64,000 nucleotides of DNA from Flavobacteriaceae bacterium (GCA_018699935.1 JABISF010000036.1:22973-86972); one strand, 5' to 3'. Counted from the stretch's first letter, positions 42,296 through 53,624 are shown. Numbers and translations are program-made. Notes: generated by a model from the sequence alone, not told the origin.

Positions 42296-42967
42296 CTATT
42301 GAGGCGATGTAAATTTGTTTTCTAAAATGGTGAGAAAACGGTTTTCATACATTTCCAAACCTTCCCAATTTTCGTATTCGGGTTTTACAATTTTATGAAT
42401 AAAATGTTGCACCTCTTCCCAATCTCCAAAGGTTTGTATCTGAGACAGTACCTGCTCATAAGCTTTGGCATCCTTATCAAACAAATGATTAATAAATGCA
42501 ATCCGATCATTTAAGCCTATTTTCAATCCTTTGGAAAGGCGATCGTTTAAATTTTGTTCCCTAGGGGCTTCTTTGTCCGAAGGAGTAAGCGTTTCTTTTT
42601 CCACAAAGGTGGGTGTTTCGTGAATCTCCTCAAACATTGGTTCCACTTCCGGCATCTCCGTCACCATGTCCTTGATGGTTTCCATCATGGGGTGTACTTC
42701 AAGGCTTTTTTGAGTTTCATCCCTAGTTGAGACTGATTCGGAAGCAGACAAAGCGGTAATGCTTTCAATGACAGCTTTAAGCTTGGCTTCATAATAATGC
42801 CATTCGGTTCCTGCGGGTGCATCGCTGGTGATCAAGTGCTTGTTGATGATGGACAACTCATAAAGCTCCTGTAAGCCTTTATGCACGGCATCGGTATCCC
42901 AATTTTCTGCATTCTCTAAAATGATTTTAGCCCATTGTTGGAGTGCTGCTCTAATTTGATCCGTCAT
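42296..42967 (-). CDS. Conserved hypothetical protein
   Basis: 223 aa acidic/coiled protein, 1 bp from rsmI. Confidence 0.65.
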   Translation of the reverse strand: MTDQIRAALQQWAKIILENAENWDTDAVHKGLQELYELSIINKHLITSDAPAGTEWHYYEAKLKAVIESITALSASESVSTRDETQKSLEVHPMMETIKDMVTEMPEVEPMFEEIHETPTFVEKETLTPSDKEAPREQNLNDRLSKGLKIGLNDRIAFINHLFDKDAKAYEQVLSQIQTFGDWEEVQHFIHKIVKPEYENWEGLEMYENRFLTILENKFTSPQ

Positions 42968-43055
42968 AGTACCATCGCTTTCATTAACCCCATAGTTTTT
43001 TAATACCTTTGTTTAGAAACGGTTTGAAATAAAAATTCCTTTTGAAAATTACAAA

Positions 43056-43661
43056 ATGTTTTTAGAAAATGCAGTAAACCCTAACGAACAATTTGGCTGG
43101 ATCGAAGTGATCTGCGGCTCGATGTTTTCGGGAAAAACGGAAGAGTTGATCCGGCGTTTAAAACGCGCTCAATTTGCACAACAGAAGATTGAGATTTTTA
43201 AACCCTCGATCGATCAACGCTATGATGACAGTTTGGTGACTTCGCATGATGAAAATCACATCCGTTCCACTCCGGTTCCAGCAGCCGCCAATATTCCTAT
43301 TTTGGCAAATGATTGTGAAGTGGTGGGGATCGATGAAGCCCAATTTTTTGACGATGAAATCGTCAAAGTCTGTAACGACTTGGCCAACCGTGGTGTTCGT
43401 GTGATCGTCGCTGGATTGGACATGGATTATCAGGGAAAGCCATTTGGTCCTATGCCCGCACTGATGGCAACTGCAGAATATGTCACCAAAGTACATGCTG
43501 TTTGCACGCGAACCGGGAATTTGGCGCATTACAGTTATCGAAAATCACCGAATGACAAATTGGTTCTGCTGGGAGAAAAAGAAAATTACGAACCCTTAAG
43601 TCGCTCTGCCTATTTTAAAGCACAACAAAGTAATTTAGATCAAAAAAAGAAAAAATCTTAA
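43056..43661 (+). CDS. tdk: Thymidine kinase
   Basis: 201 aa; CGSMFSGKTEELIRRLKRA, GIDEAQFFDDEIV. Confidence 0.97.
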   Translation: MFLENAVNPNEQFGWIEVICGSMFSGKTEELIRRLKRAQFAQQKIEIFKPSIDQRYDDSLVTSHDENHIRSTPVPAAANIPILANDCEVVGIDEAQFFDDEIVKVCNDLANRGVRVIVAGLDMDYQGKPFGPMPALMATAEYVTKVHAVCTRTGNLAHYSYRKSPNDKLVLLGEKENYEPLSRSAYFKAQQSNLDQKKKKS

Positions 43662-43670
43662 GACCGCAAC

Positions 43671-44759
43671 TTGAATACACTTACTCTTCATTTGGCTCAT
43701 TTGGAGCACAATTATAAGGTTCTCCGAAAGCAGTTGCAGCCGAAGACCCAAATGGTCGCGGTTGTAAAAGCGCAGGCCTACGGCAGTGCCACCCTTCCTT
43801 TTGTGCGACGTCTTGTTCAACTGGGCGTAGATGCGCTCGCCGTTGCCTATACCGAAGAGGGCGTTGAATTGCGAGAAGCCGGAATCGACCTTCCCATACT
43901 CGTTTTTTATCCGCAAGCCGACACCTTGGAGGCGCTTTTGGATGCTCATTTAGAACCTTGTCTGTATAGTCGTTCGTTAGTAAACCGCTTTAAAGTACTA
44001 CTTCAGCAAAAACAACAACAACATTATCCCGTTCATATCAAATACAATACGGGCCTTCAACGGGTGGGTTTTAATACAACGGATACCGCGTGGATTTTGG
44101 AAGCAATGGAACTAGAGTGTTTCCAATTGCGCAGTGTATATTCCCATTTAGCGGCCTCCGAAGCGCCGCGCCCCTGTTCCCTTTGCGACGATCAAATCAT
44201 GCAATTTGAGAAGTTAAAAACGGCCTATCAAAAAGCCTGTGACCCTCCTCCCAAATTTCATTTACTCAATAGCTCTGGAGTGTTTAATTATCCCGAACAT
44301 CAAAATGAGATGGTACGTTGTGGTATTGCATTGCACGGCTTTGCCAATCGGCCGGAATGGGATGCTTTGTTAAAGCCCATAGCCCGCTTAAGCACGCAAA
44401 TATGCCAGCTGCATCATGTCCAAAAAGGGAGTTATGTGGGCTACGATCACGGTTGGCAAGCACCGCAAGATTCCGTCATTGCTACACTGCCATTGGGGCA
44501 TGCCGATGGGATTGGCAGACACTACGGTCATGGGCGAGGGAGTGTTGAAATCAATGGTCAAAGGGCACTTATAGTGGGGAATGTTTGTATGGATATGTTG
44601 ATGGTAAATGTTACTAATATTGCGTGTAAAGAAGGGGACAAAGTTCTGTTTTTTGGAGGGCAAAGCACTGCAGCAGATTTTGCAAAGAGTGCAAATTCCA
44701 TCAGTTACGAACTTTTGACCGGTTTAGGAAGTCGCATCCAAAAGGTCATTGAAGAATAA
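43671..44759 (+). CDS. alr: Alanine racemase
   Basis: 362 aa; VAVVKAQAYGSATLPFVR (PLP Lys region), GLQRVGFN, GNVCMDMLMV; TTG start. Confidence 0.96.
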   Translation: MNTLTLHLAHLEHNYKVLRKQLQPKTQMVAVVKAQAYGSATLPFVRRLVQLGVDALAVAYTEEGVELREAGIDLPILVFYPQADTLEALLDAHLEPCLYSRSLVNRFKVLLQQKQQQHYPVHIKYNTGLQRVGFNTTDTAWILEAMELECFQLRSVYSHLAASEAPRPCSLCDDQIMQFEKLKTAYQKACDPPPKFHLLNSSGVFNYPEHQNEMVRCGIALHGFANRPEWDALLKPIARLSTQICQLHHVQKGSYVGYDHGWQAPQDSVIATLPLGHADGIGRHYGHGRGSVEINGQRALIVGNVCMDMLMVNVTNIACKEGDKVLFFGGQSTAADFAKSANSISYELLTGLGSRIQKVIEE

Positions 44760-44929
44760 TCCCTCAACCTTTAAAAACTTTTCTTTTTTGTTCCGTAAAG
44801 GAAACCCAAAAATAGAGGATTAACTAATTGATTTACAATATTTTTGTGCATTTATTAAGGTCCCTAAATAAATAGATTTTGTTGTATTTATAACGTTTTG
44901 TTATTTTATTGATAAATCTGTAGCAGTCG

Positions 44930-44960
44930 TTTGCTCGTGTAATTTTTAGTTCTATTTTTG
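44930..44960 (+). promoter_or_regulatory. Bacteroidota-type promoter upstream of asd
   Basis: TTTG (44930-44933), N19, TATTTTTG (44953-44960). Confidence 0.6.
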
Positions 44961-44975
44961 CCAAAAATTAAAAAC

Positions 44976-45965
44976 GTGAAAATAGCAGTTGTTGGAGCTA
45001 CCGGAATGGTAGGTCATGTAATGTTAGAGGTGTTGGCGGAGCGTCAACTTCCCATTAGCGAACTTCTTTTGGTTGCCTCGGAGCGATCGGTAGGGAAAAC
45101 CATCCCTTTTAACGGAAAATCGTATACGGTCATAGGATTGGAGGCCGCTGTTGCAGCCCAACCGGACATTGCCTTATTTTCTGCTGGTGGTGCCACTTCT
45201 TTGGAATGGGCGCCAAAATTTGCCGCAGTAGGAACCACCGTAATCGATAATTCCTCGGCTTGGCGCATGGAAGCGGACAAAAAATTAATCGTTCCCGAAA
45301 TCAATGGCCATACACTCACCGCCGAAGACAAAATCATTGCAAATCCCAACTGTTCTACCATTCAAATGGTGATGGCAATTGCACCACTGCATCGAAAATA
45401 TCAGTTAAAACGATTAATTATTTCTACCTATCAATCCATCACCGGAACGGGCGTAAGTGCTGTACAGCAACTCGAAAATGAATACCAAGGCGTAGAAGGA
45501 GCAATGGCATATCCCTATCCCATCCACCGCAATGCACTTCCCCATTGTGATGTTTTCTTAGAAAATGATTACACCAAAGAGGAGATGAAATTGGTCCACG
45601 AAACCCATAAGATTTTGGGAGAAAATACATTTGGAATTACCGCCACCGCCATTCGAATTCCTGTGGTGGGAGGGCATAGCGAATGTGTCAATGCCGAATT
45701 TGAAAAACCTTTTGAAGTGTCCGAGATCCGACAATTGTTGAGCGAAACCGAGGGGGTCATCGTTCAAGACAACCCTCAAACGAACACCTATCCAATGCCC
45801 ATCTATGCACAAGGAAAAGATGCCGTCTTTGTCGGACGAATTCGAAGAGATACCTCGCACCAAAATGCTGTGAATATGTGGATCGTTGCCGATAACCTGA
45901 GAAAAGGAGCGGCCACCAACACCATTCAAATTGCCCAGTATTTGATTTCCAACCAATTGGTGTAA
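44976..45965 (+). CDS. asd: Aspartate-semialdehyde dehydrogenase
   Basis: MKIAVVGATGMVGHVMLEVL, IANPNCSTIQMV; GTG start at 44976 favoured over the track TTG 44958. Confidence 0.96.
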   Translation: MKIAVVGATGMVGHVMLEVLAERQLPISELLLVASERSVGKTIPFNGKSYTVIGLEAAVAAQPDIALFSAGGATSLEWAPKFAAVGTTVIDNSSAWRMEADKKLIVPEINGHTLTAEDKIIANPNCSTIQMVMAIAPLHRKYQLKRLIISTYQSITGTGVSAVQQLENEYQGVEGAMAYPYPIHRNALPHCDVFLENDYTKEEMKLVHETHKILGENTFGITATAIRIPVVGGHSECVNAEFEKPFEVSEIRQLLSETEGVIVQDNPQTNTYPMPIYAQGKDAVFVGRIRRDTSHQNAVNMWIVADNLRKGAATNTIQIAQYLISNQLV

Positions 45966-46120
45966 CTCCTTTAACGCATTTGTCTAGTTTCTGCGGTCGT
46001 GTTTTGCTGCTCAAAACTCCTCAGCGGAAGAACACGGAATACAGGGGTGTTTTAAAAACTACTATTAAAAATTAGTTTCAATCTTAATATTTTGTAATTT
46101 GAAAGTTAATTTCAATTTAC

Positions 46121-48199
46121 ATGATCTATAAGTATTGCTCCTTGGCTGTGATTCTTACGCTTGTGCTGTCCTTGATGGGCTGTCACACGAACACCTCACC
46201 CTTAGAAATAGCCCCCGTATTTTCAGATCATATGGTGCTGCAACAAAACAGTACGGTGGCACTTTGGGGAAGCGCTGCGCCCAATGAAAAAATTGAAATT
46301 GAAGGTTCGTGGGGGAGTCGTGTCTCGACCACCGCTACTGCTGCAGGACAATGGAATGCACAACTAGAAACTCCGGTTTATGGCGGGCCTTACACCCTGC
46401 AGCTGGCTTCAAAAACAAAAACAATCCAATTCAAGGACGTTATGATTGGTGAGGTTTGGTTGGCTTCTGGACAATCCAATATGGAATGGACCATGAACAA
46501 ACGCTTGAACAACCAAAAAGAAGAAATTGCTGCCGCCAACTATCCCAATATCCGAATGTTTTGGGTTCCAAAAGACCTCAACGGGGAAATGATTAATAAA
46601 GAAGCTTGGACCGTGGCAAGTCCGGAAACCATAGAAAAATTTAGTGCGGTCGGGTATTTCTTTGCCCGTAAATTAAATCAGGAATTGCGAATTCCCATTG
46701 GAATCATCAACAGCAGTTGGGGAGGAACACGGGTGGAAGCATGGATGAGTTTGGATCTTTTGGCAAGCTTAGACATCACCCAAGAAGCCGTCCAAGACCT
46801 TTATAAAGCGGGTGGATATGATGGGTTAAAAAACAAATTAAAGCGTTATAACGACTCCATCAGAAGTATCAATCAAAAGCTACTTCAGGGAGCTGCCCCG
46901 CTTTTTCCGGAACAGCCCAACGATCCATCGGAATGGGAATCTTTGCATTTGGGAGACGAAACCTTCCACCATGTCAACTATGATGACACCACCTGGAGCA
47001 CTGCGGAAGTGGTCTTACAACCTGATTTGTTGCCCTCCGAATCCAGCCTATCTCTTGAGCAATTTGTGGGAGAAAATAAATTTGCATCCAACGGGGTGAT
47101 GTGGTTCCGAAAAAGGTTTACAGTCACCAATCCCGATGCTGAATATACCCTTCGATTTGAAGGGGGTATTGATGACGGCGATCAAACCTATATCAACGGG
47201 ATATTGGTGGGAAACACTTGGAACTGTTGTACCGGCAGGACGTACACACTTCCCGAAGGCCTATTGAACGAAGGAGAAAACCTCCTAGCCATCCGTGTGA
47301 CAGATACCGGAGGTATGGGTGGGTTTTATGGAAATATTTTTTTAGGAGAAAATGGAGAAGAAAGTATCCTCAGTCAAGGGACTTGGAAATACCGCCATCA
47401 GGCCTTTTATATCCCCCCATATTTATACGAACATGCATTTTCTACATCCGATTTGCAAACCAATGGAACCCATTTGGAAGCTTCGCTTACATCTGGGCAA
47501 CATCTCAACGATCCGAATGCCTATAGCATCCTCTTCGAAAAAATGCTTTCTCCGGTGATGCCTTATACCATCAAAGGTGCACTTTGGTATCAGGGGGAAT
47601 CCAATGTAGGCAACCACCAAGAGTATACCGCCCTGTTTTCATCAATGATCAAAGATTGGCGTGCGCAGTGGAATGCAGATTTTCCTTTTTATTTTGCACA
47701 AATCGCACCCTATCGCTATACGGATGCCGCCAATTCTCAGGCACTCAGAGACGCACAACGAAAGAGTTTAAGTACGCCCAAAACAGGCATGGTGGTAACC
47801 TTGGATATTGGTGAAAAAGAAGACATTCATCCAGCCAACAAACAAGACGTTGGACTACGTTTTGCCTTATTGGCGTTACGCAATGATTATGGAAAAACGG
47901 ATCTCGTGGCTTCCGGACCCCTCTATAAAAGCCATCAAACCTTGGGAACTACTATTGAGATTCTTTTTGAAGAAACAGGAAGCGGTTTGGTTGGAAAAAA
48001 CAATCTCAACGGTTTTGAAGTGGCTGGAGCCGATGGGGTTTTTGTCAAAGCAAACGCAAAAATTACGGATAATAAAGTACGGGTAACCTCCCCCTCCATT
48101 TCCAACCCTGTCCATGTGCGCTACGGATGGTCGAATTATTTTGATGCCACCCTTTTTAACCAAGAAGGTCTTCCCGCGTCCTCTTTTAATACCTTTTAA
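46121..48199 (+). CDS. Sialate O-acetylesterase-like lipoprotein
   Basis: 692 aa; lipobox LSLMGC; SGNH motifs GQSNMEW, NSSWGGTRVEAWMS, WYQGESN; inserted jelly-roll-like domain around 47040-47350. Confidence 0.9.
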   Translation: MIYKYCSLAVILTLVLSLMGCHTNTSPLEIAPVFSDHMVLQQNSTVALWGSAAPNEKIEIEGSWGSRVSTTATAAGQWNAQLETPVYGGPYTLQLASKTKTIQFKDVMIGEVWLASGQSNMEWTMNKRLNNQKEEIAAANYPNIRMFWVPKDLNGEMINKEAWTVASPETIEKFSAVGYFFARKLNQELRIPIGIINSSWGGTRVEAWMSLDLLASLDITQEAVQDLYKAGGYDGLKNKLKRYNDSIRSINQKLLQGAAPLFPEQPNDPSEWESLHLGDETFHHVNYDDTTWSTAEVVLQPDLLPSESSLSLEQFVGENKFASNGVMWFRKRFTVTNPDAEYTLRFEGGIDDGDQTYINGILVGNTWNCCTGRTYTLPEGLLNEGENLLAIRVTDTGGMGGFYGNIFLGENGEESILSQGTWKYRHQAFYIPPYLYEHAFSTSDLQTNGTHLEASLTSGQHLNDPNAYSILFEKMLSPVMPYTIKGALWYQGESNVGNHQEYTALFSSMIKDWRAQWNADFPFYFAQIAPYRYTDAANSQALRDAQRKSLSTPKTGMVVTLDIGEKEDIHPANKQDVGLRFALLALRNDYGKTDLVASGPLYKSHQTLGTTIEILFEETGSGLVGKNNLNGFEVAGADGVFVKANAKITDNKVRVTSPSISNPVHVRYGWSNYFDATLFNQEGLPASSFNTF

Positions 48200-48221
48200 A
48201 TAATATTAATCCTTAATCCCA

Positions 48222-50342
48222 ATGTCAATGAAACCCACCCTTTTCTTGTTGAGCCTGAGTAGCATACTCATGCTCAGCTGTTCAAGTCCTCAAAACAACC
48301 GTGCGGCTTTTCAGCTTTTACCGGCAGTCCAAAAAATGGAATTTTCGAATGGTAATTCGAAAATGAATTTCCAAACTCCCGCTTTTGCCTACAGCCCTAA
48401 TGGAGATGCCCTACCCATTCGTTATGCTTTAACCAAAGACATCGTTCCCACCTCAGAAGCAAGTAAAGCCAACGTCATCTATCGTATCCAATCCGATATG
48501 GAACTGCCCGCAGAAGGCTACGAAATAAAAATTGAGGTCAATAAAATCAAGATAGATGCCAAAGATAAAGCCGGTTTGTTTTATGCTTTCGTCACTTTAA
48601 ATCAGCTTTTGGAGGATGCTCAGGAACAAGCACTACCGCTTCCTTTGGTTCGAATTACCGATTATCCTAAAATTGCTTTTCGTCCCATTCAATGGGACAT
48701 CAAACACCATCGTGAAAAAGAATCTTATTATTTTGATTTAATCGATGAATTGGCGCAACAAAAGGTCAACGGAATCATCGTCGAGTTTGAAGACAAACTA
48801 AAATACGAGCGCCGCCCAGAGGTAGGGGCTGCGGATGCATTTAGCATCGCGCAATGGAAGAACATCAGTAATTATGCAGAAGAACGACATATTAATGTCA
48901 ATCCGCTCGTTCAAGGACTAGGGCATGCCTCGTTTATTTTAAAACACGAAAAAAACATTCCCCTGCGCGACGATCCCAAAAGTGATTGGGCATTCAATCC
49001 GTTAGATCCGGAAACCTATGCCCTCCAATTTGATTTGTATTTAGATGCCATGGAAGCTACACCCCATGGAAAATACCTTCATGTAGGGGGTGATGAAGTA
49101 CAAACGACAGGGAGAAATAGTGGAAAATCTGCTTTGGAGTTAAACTTGATTTGGTTGAATAAAGTTTGTGCCTTTGCTGCGCAATACAACCGCATTCCGA
49201 TTTTTTGGGACGATATGCCCCTCAAACAAGCTGGATTGATGGAACCCATCTACGACCTTACAATGTCTGAAAAAACGGTGGATTCCATTTGGGCAAAAAA
49301 CGAACCTATACTCGGAAAGTTTATCGAACAATTTCCCAAAAACTGTGTTTATATGCGCTGGAATTACAGTCAGGCCGAATCCTATGGAAATGGTAAAGCC
49401 ATGGACTGGTTTTCAACACATGGTTTTGCCGTAATGGGGGCAACCGCGGGTCAGACTCGTTGGACCTTAATGCCACAGCGGGAAAGTAATATCGATCAAA
49501 TTCGAGTCTTTGCAGAAAGCTCCATCGATCGAAATTACGAGGGGCTCTTATTGACCCTTTGGGACGATGATTCTCCGCACTTTGAACTCTACAAAAGAGG
49601 AATCGCTGCTTTTGCTGAATATACTTGGGCAGGGCTACAACGCGACATTCCCGAATTTAAAAAAGCCTTCCGTCACCGCTTTTACGGAGCGGCTTTTGAA
49701 TCCGAAGCCTTTGAATTTATTGATGCCTTAGACGAGCCGGTGGACCATTGGACGAACGTGCTTTTGGAAAAAGGAATCCATCGCAATTCACTTGTTCATC
49801 GAGAAAATCCGATTGCAGAATTTGTCATGGACCTGCCTGATTTTGATAAAAAAGGGGCATGGTCCAAAAAATATGCAGATCGCTTGGCGGTGCTCCCAGA
49901 GCTGTTGAATCGTTTGGATCAAATTGAGATTACCCTGCTAAACATTGCCGCAGAAAAGGGTAAAAACACCTATAGTTTACAAGTATATCAACAAGTCATT
50001 GCCTTGGTACGCTACAATTTTAATGCCTTACAAGCTTTACAGGCCTATGATTCCGCCGAAGACGACAATGCCGAATACAATGCGCTTCAAGCGTTAAAAA
50101 CATTGAAAACAAGCTTTACCGATATGAGAAGTCAATTTGAAGCCGTTTACAGTGTTACGCGCATACTCAATAAACCGTACGGCTTTATACTCGATCAAGA
50201 TCACCATCATCATCCGGCCAACCAAAGTGTCAATTTTGATTGGCAATTCATGGCGGAGCTGATGTTCCTGGAAAAAGTAGATGCCCACTTCCAAACACAA
50301 GCCGCATGGCAGGAAGGCAAACAGACTGAAATCTTGCAATAG
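48222..50342 (+). CDS. GH20-like beta-N-acetylhexosaminidase lipoprotein
   Basis: 706 aa; lipobox LMLSC; GH20-like N-terminal domain (AGLFYAFVTLNQLL) and catalytic HVGGDEVQ. Confidence 0.8.
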   Translation: MSMKPTLFLLSLSSILMLSCSSPQNNRAAFQLLPAVQKMEFSNGNSKMNFQTPAFAYSPNGDALPIRYALTKDIVPTSEASKANVIYRIQSDMELPAEGYEIKIEVNKIKIDAKDKAGLFYAFVTLNQLLEDAQEQALPLPLVRITDYPKIAFRPIQWDIKHHREKESYYFDLIDELAQQKVNGIIVEFEDKLKYERRPEVGAADAFSIAQWKNISNYAEERHINVNPLVQGLGHASFILKHEKNIPLRDDPKSDWAFNPLDPETYALQFDLYLDAMEATPHGKYLHVGGDEVQTTGRNSGKSALELNLIWLNKVCAFAAQYNRIPIFWDDMPLKQAGLMEPIYDLTMSEKTVDSIWAKNEPILGKFIEQFPKNCVYMRWNYSQAESYGNGKAMDWFSTHGFAVMGATAGQTRWTLMPQRESNIDQIRVFAESSIDRNYEGLLLTLWDDDSPHFELYKRGIAAFAEYTWAGLQRDIPEFKKAFRHRFYGAAFESEAFEFIDALDEPVDHWTNVLLEKGIHRNSLVHRENPIAEFVMDLPDFDKKGAWSKKYADRLAVLPELLNRLDQIEITLLNIAAEKGKNTYSLQVYQQVIALVRYNFNALQALQAYDSAEDDNAEYNALQALKTLKTSFTDMRSQFEAVYSVTRILNKPYGFILDQDHHHHPANQSVNFDWQFMAELMFLEKVDAHFQTQAAWQEGKQTEILQ

Positions 50343-50367
50343 TTCATTTTGAAAAGATGATAGCAAC

Positions 50368-50396
50368 AAAAAAGGCTCCCATTGGGAGCCTTTTTT
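50368..50396. terminator. Bidirectional terminator between convergent GH20-like gene and accC
   Basis: AAAAAAGGCTCCC-ATT-GGGAGCCTTTTTT. Confidence 0.9.
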
Positions 50397-50419
50397 AATG
50401 ATAAAACCTTCTAAAAAAG

Positions 50420-51760
50420 TTAATCCTCCATTGAAAATGACTCCATAAACTTGGTGGTATATTCTCCTTTTACATAATCTGGATGATTCATCAGTTTGAT
50501 GTGAAAAGGAATGGTTGTTTTGACCCCTTCAATCACAAATTCATCCAAGGCGCGTTTCATTTTACTAATTGCTTCTACGCGAGTTTGAGCCGTAGTGATG
50601 AGTTTTGCAATCATGGAATCGTAAAATGGAGGTATGATATAGCCACTATACACATGAGTATCCAGTCGAACCCCATGCCCTCCGGGAAAATGTAGCGTAG
50701 TGATTTTACCAGGACTGGGACGAAAATCATTATAAGGATCTTCCGCATTGATCCGACATTCAATGGAATGAAGGTTGGGCAAATAGTTCTTCCCACTGAT
50801 GGGTTCCCCATAAGCCACTTTGATTTGCTCTCGAATTAAATCATAATCAATGACTTGTTCGGTTATGGGATGCTCCACCTGAATACGTGTATTCATCTCC
50901 ATAAAGTAAAAATTCTTATGCTTGTCTACCAAAAACTCGATGGTTCCCGCGCCTTCGTATTTGATATGTTCAGCGGCACGAACAGCAGCTTCTCCCATTT
51001 TTTTTCGCAATGCAGCCGTCATAAAGGGAGAAGGGGTTTCCTCGGTGAGCTTCTGATGGCGTCTTTGAATGGAACAATCCCGTTCTGACAAGTGACAGGC
51101 TCTTCCTGTAGAATCTCCCACGATCTGAATTTCGATATGTCGGGGCTCTTCAATAAGCTTTTCCATATACATGCCGTCATTACCAAAAGCAGCACCGGCT
51201 TCTTGACGAGCACTTTCCCACGCTTTTTGAAGTTCGTCGGCTTTCCAAACGGCACGCATTCCTTTTCCACCGCCTCCAGCGGTGGCTTTGAGCATGACGG
51301 GATAGCCAATTCCCTCAGCGATTTTTCCCGCTTCTTCCAAAGACTCCAAAAGACCCTCGGAACCCGGAATGGTGGGTACACCCGCCTCTTTCATCGTTGC
51401 TTTAGCAGAGGCTTTGTCACCCATTTGATTGATCATATCCGCCGAAGCACCAATAAACTTGATTCGGTGTTCTTCGCAAATTTTGGAAAACTTTGCGTTT
51501 TCAGATAAAAAACCATAGCCGGGATGAATGGCATCGGCATTGGTGATTTCAGCTGCTGCAATAATATTGGACATTTTTAAATAGGATTCGCTGCTGGCAG
51601 CAGGACCGATACAGACGGCTTCGTCGGCAAAACGGACGTGCAAGCTTTCCGAGTCGGCTTTGGAATGTACCGCCACCGTTTTGATGTTCATTTCTTTGCA
51701 AGTACGAATAATACGCATTGCAATTTCCCCTCGATTGGCGATTAATATTTTTTTAAACAT
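50420..51760 (-). CDS. accC: Acetyl-CoA carboxylase biotin carboxylase subunit
   Basis: 446 aa; [48 protein letters not shown]. Confidence 0.98.
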   Translation of the reverse strand: MFKKILIANRGEIAMRIIRTCKEMNIKTVAVHSKADSESLHVRFADEAVCIGPAASSESYLKMSNIIAAAEITNADAIHPGYGFLSENAKFSKICEEHRIKFIGASADMINQMGDKASAKATMKEAGVPTIPGSEGLLESLEEAGKIAEGIGYPVMLKATAGGGGKGMRAVWKADELQKAWESARQEAGAAFGNDGMYMEKLIEEPRHIEIQIVGDSTGRACHLSERDCSIQRRHQKLTEETPSPFMTAALRKKMGEAAVRAAEHIKYEGAGTIEFLVDKHKNFYFMEMNTRIQVEHPITEQVIDYDLIREQIKVAYGEPISGKNYLPNLHSIECRINAEDPYNDFRPSPGKITTLHFPGGHGVRLDTHVYSGYIIPPFYDSMIAKLITTAQTRVEAISKMKRALDEFVIEGVKTTIPFHIKLMNHPDYVKGEYTTKFMESFSMED

Positions 51761-51770
51761 TCGGAAATAT

Positions 51771-52259
51771 TTAGGCAGGATTTAATAAAAACAGGGGTTG
51801 GTCAAACTCTACAGGAGAGGCATCATCTACCAAAATTTTGACTATCGTTCCGCTCAATTCCGATTCGATTTCGTTAAATAATTTCATGGCTTCTATCACA
51901 CATAAAACATCGCCCTCCTTGATTGTGCTGCCCACTTCGACAAAACTGGGTTTGTCCGGTGCCGACTTGCGATAGAAGGTTCCAATAATGGGAGACTTAA
52001 TGGTAATCAGATGATCCTCTTCTGTTTCCTTGACCGTTTCGGTGGTTGGGACTGCGGGAGCAATCTCTACAGGTAGGGTCACTGCGGGTGTAGCTGGAGC
52101 AGCCACAGGAAGGGGTTGAACCCCCTGAAAACCTTCAGATGCACTGTGATCCGAACCGGTTTTAATGGTGATTTTGATGTCTTCCATTTCCAGTTTCACT
52201 TCTTGTGCTCCGGATTTGGCAACAAATTTGATCAAGTTTTGAATGTCTTTAATATCCAT
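51771..52259 (-). CDS. accB: Biotin carboxyl carrier protein of acetyl-CoA carboxylase
   Basis: 162 aa; biotinyl motif [15 protein letters not shown]. Confidence 0.97.
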   Translation of the reverse strand: MDIKDIQNLIKFVAKSGAQEVKLEMEDIKITIKTGSDHSASEGFQGVQPLPVAAPATPAVTLPVEIAPAVPTTETVKETEEDHLITIKSPIIGTFYRKSAPDKPSFVEVGSTIKEGDVLCVIEAMKLFNEIESELSGTIVKILVDDASPVEFDQPLFLLNPA

Positions 52260-52274
52260 ATCTTTTAATTGAAA

Positions 52275-53282
52275 TTAATAGGCCCAGGTTAAATAAGCAG
52301 CCCCCCAGGTGAATCCTCCACCAAAGGCTGCAAAAATGAGTTTATCTCCTTTTTTAAAATTATTTTCAAAATCATTGAGTAACAACGGCAGGGTTGCAGC
52401 AGTAGTATTGCCGTAATAAGCAATATTCATCAACACCTTGTCGTCATGAATTTCCAAGCGCTTCGCCGTGGCGTCTACGATCCGCTTGTTGGCTTGATGA
52501 GGTACCAAATAAGACACATCGCTAGCGGTGAGAGAATTACGCTGGAGCATGGTTTCTGTAACATGCGCCATTTCTGTGACCGCATATTTATAAACCGTTT
52601 GCCCGTCTTGGCGTATAAAATGATCGCCAGCGTCGAGTGTTTGTTGTGTTGTGGGATGTAAAGAACCTCCGGCCTTGATCCGAAGGGCATCGCGGTCGGT
52701 GCCATTGGATCGGAAATATTCGTCCTCCCAACCATACCCCTCCGTATTGGGCTCGAAAAGTGCTGCTCCAGCACCATCTCCAAAAATGATACAGGTGGTT
52801 CTGTCGGTATAATCCACAATGGAAGACATCATGTCCGCACCAATAAGTAAAACTTTGTTGTAACGTCCGGAGCTAATATAGGCAGCAGCAGTGCTCATTC
52901 CATACAAAAACCCAGAACAGGCCGCCTGAAGATCGTAGGCAAATGCATTGGAGGCTCCAATCTGTGAGGCGACATAAGCTGCAGTTGCTGCAACAGGAAC
53001 ATCGGGTGTAATGGTGGCTACCATAACGAGGTCAATTGTCAGCGGATCCAGTTGCTTTTTTTGAATCAAATTTTGAGCCGCTTGTATGGCCAAAAAGGAG
53101 GTCGCTTTTCCGGGTTCTTTAAGAATTCTTCGTTCTTTAATTCCGGTTCTTGAAGTGATCCAAGAATCGCTGGTATCCACCATATTTTCAAGCTCTTGAT
53201 TCGTCAAAACCGTGTCGGGGACATAGGCGCCAACAGCGGTTATTGCTGCTTTAATTACTTCCTTTTGGTGATGATTCATCAT
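52275..53282 (-). CDS. fabH: 3-oxoacyl-ACP synthase III
   Basis: 335 aa; DLQAACSGFLYGM, VPHQANKRI, YGNTTAATLP. Confidence 0.97.
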   Translation of the reverse strand: MMNHHQKEVIKAAITAVGAYVPDTVLTNQELENMVDTSDSWITSRTGIKERRILKEPGKATSFLAIQAAQNLIQKKQLDPLTIDLVMVATITPDVPVAATAAYVASQIGASNAFAYDLQAACSGFLYGMSTAAAYISSGRYNKVLLIGADMMSSIVDYTDRTTCIIFGDGAGAALFEPNTEGYGWEDEYFRSNGTDRDALRIKAGGSLHPTTQQTLDAGDHFIRQDGQTVYKYAVTEMAHVTETMLQRNSLTASDVSYLVPHQANKRIVDATAKRLEIHDDKVLMNIAYYGNTTAATLPLLLNDFENNFKKGDKLIFAAFGGGFTWGAAYLTWAY

Positions 53283-53402
53283 ATAATTTAAAGCAAACTA
53301 ATCCTTCTATTCTCAAGTGAAGATAGTAGTTTTTTGATGCAAACAAAATATTTTCAGAGAAAAAAGCAGTTCCCCAAAATTGGAAAATGCGACTGATAAT
53401 GA

Positions 53403-53600
53403 TTAAGCTTCAGCAGCTTCGGAAGCGTCAATAAGGACTTTACCTCTGTAGTAAAGTTTTCCCTCATGCCAATGCGCACGATGATAGAGATGTGCCTCAC
53501 CAGTAGTCTTACAAGTTGCGATTTGTTGATCCGCCGCTTTGAAATGTGTACGTCTTTTGTCTCTACGCGTTTTGGAAATTTTCCTTTTTGGATGTGCCAT
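53403..53600 (-). CDS. rpmF: 50S ribosomal protein L32
   Basis: 65 aa [19 protein letters not shown]. Confidence 0.97.
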   Translation of the reverse strand: MAHPKRKISKTRRDKRRTHFKAADQQIATCKTTGEAHLYHRAHWHEGKLYYRGKVLIDASEAAEA

Positions 53601-53624
53601 AATTATTATTTTTAACCCTCAGGG

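Noticed and set aside
51092-51508. 138-aa + ORF inside accC
   Set aside because: Antisense shadow of a highly conserved enzyme.
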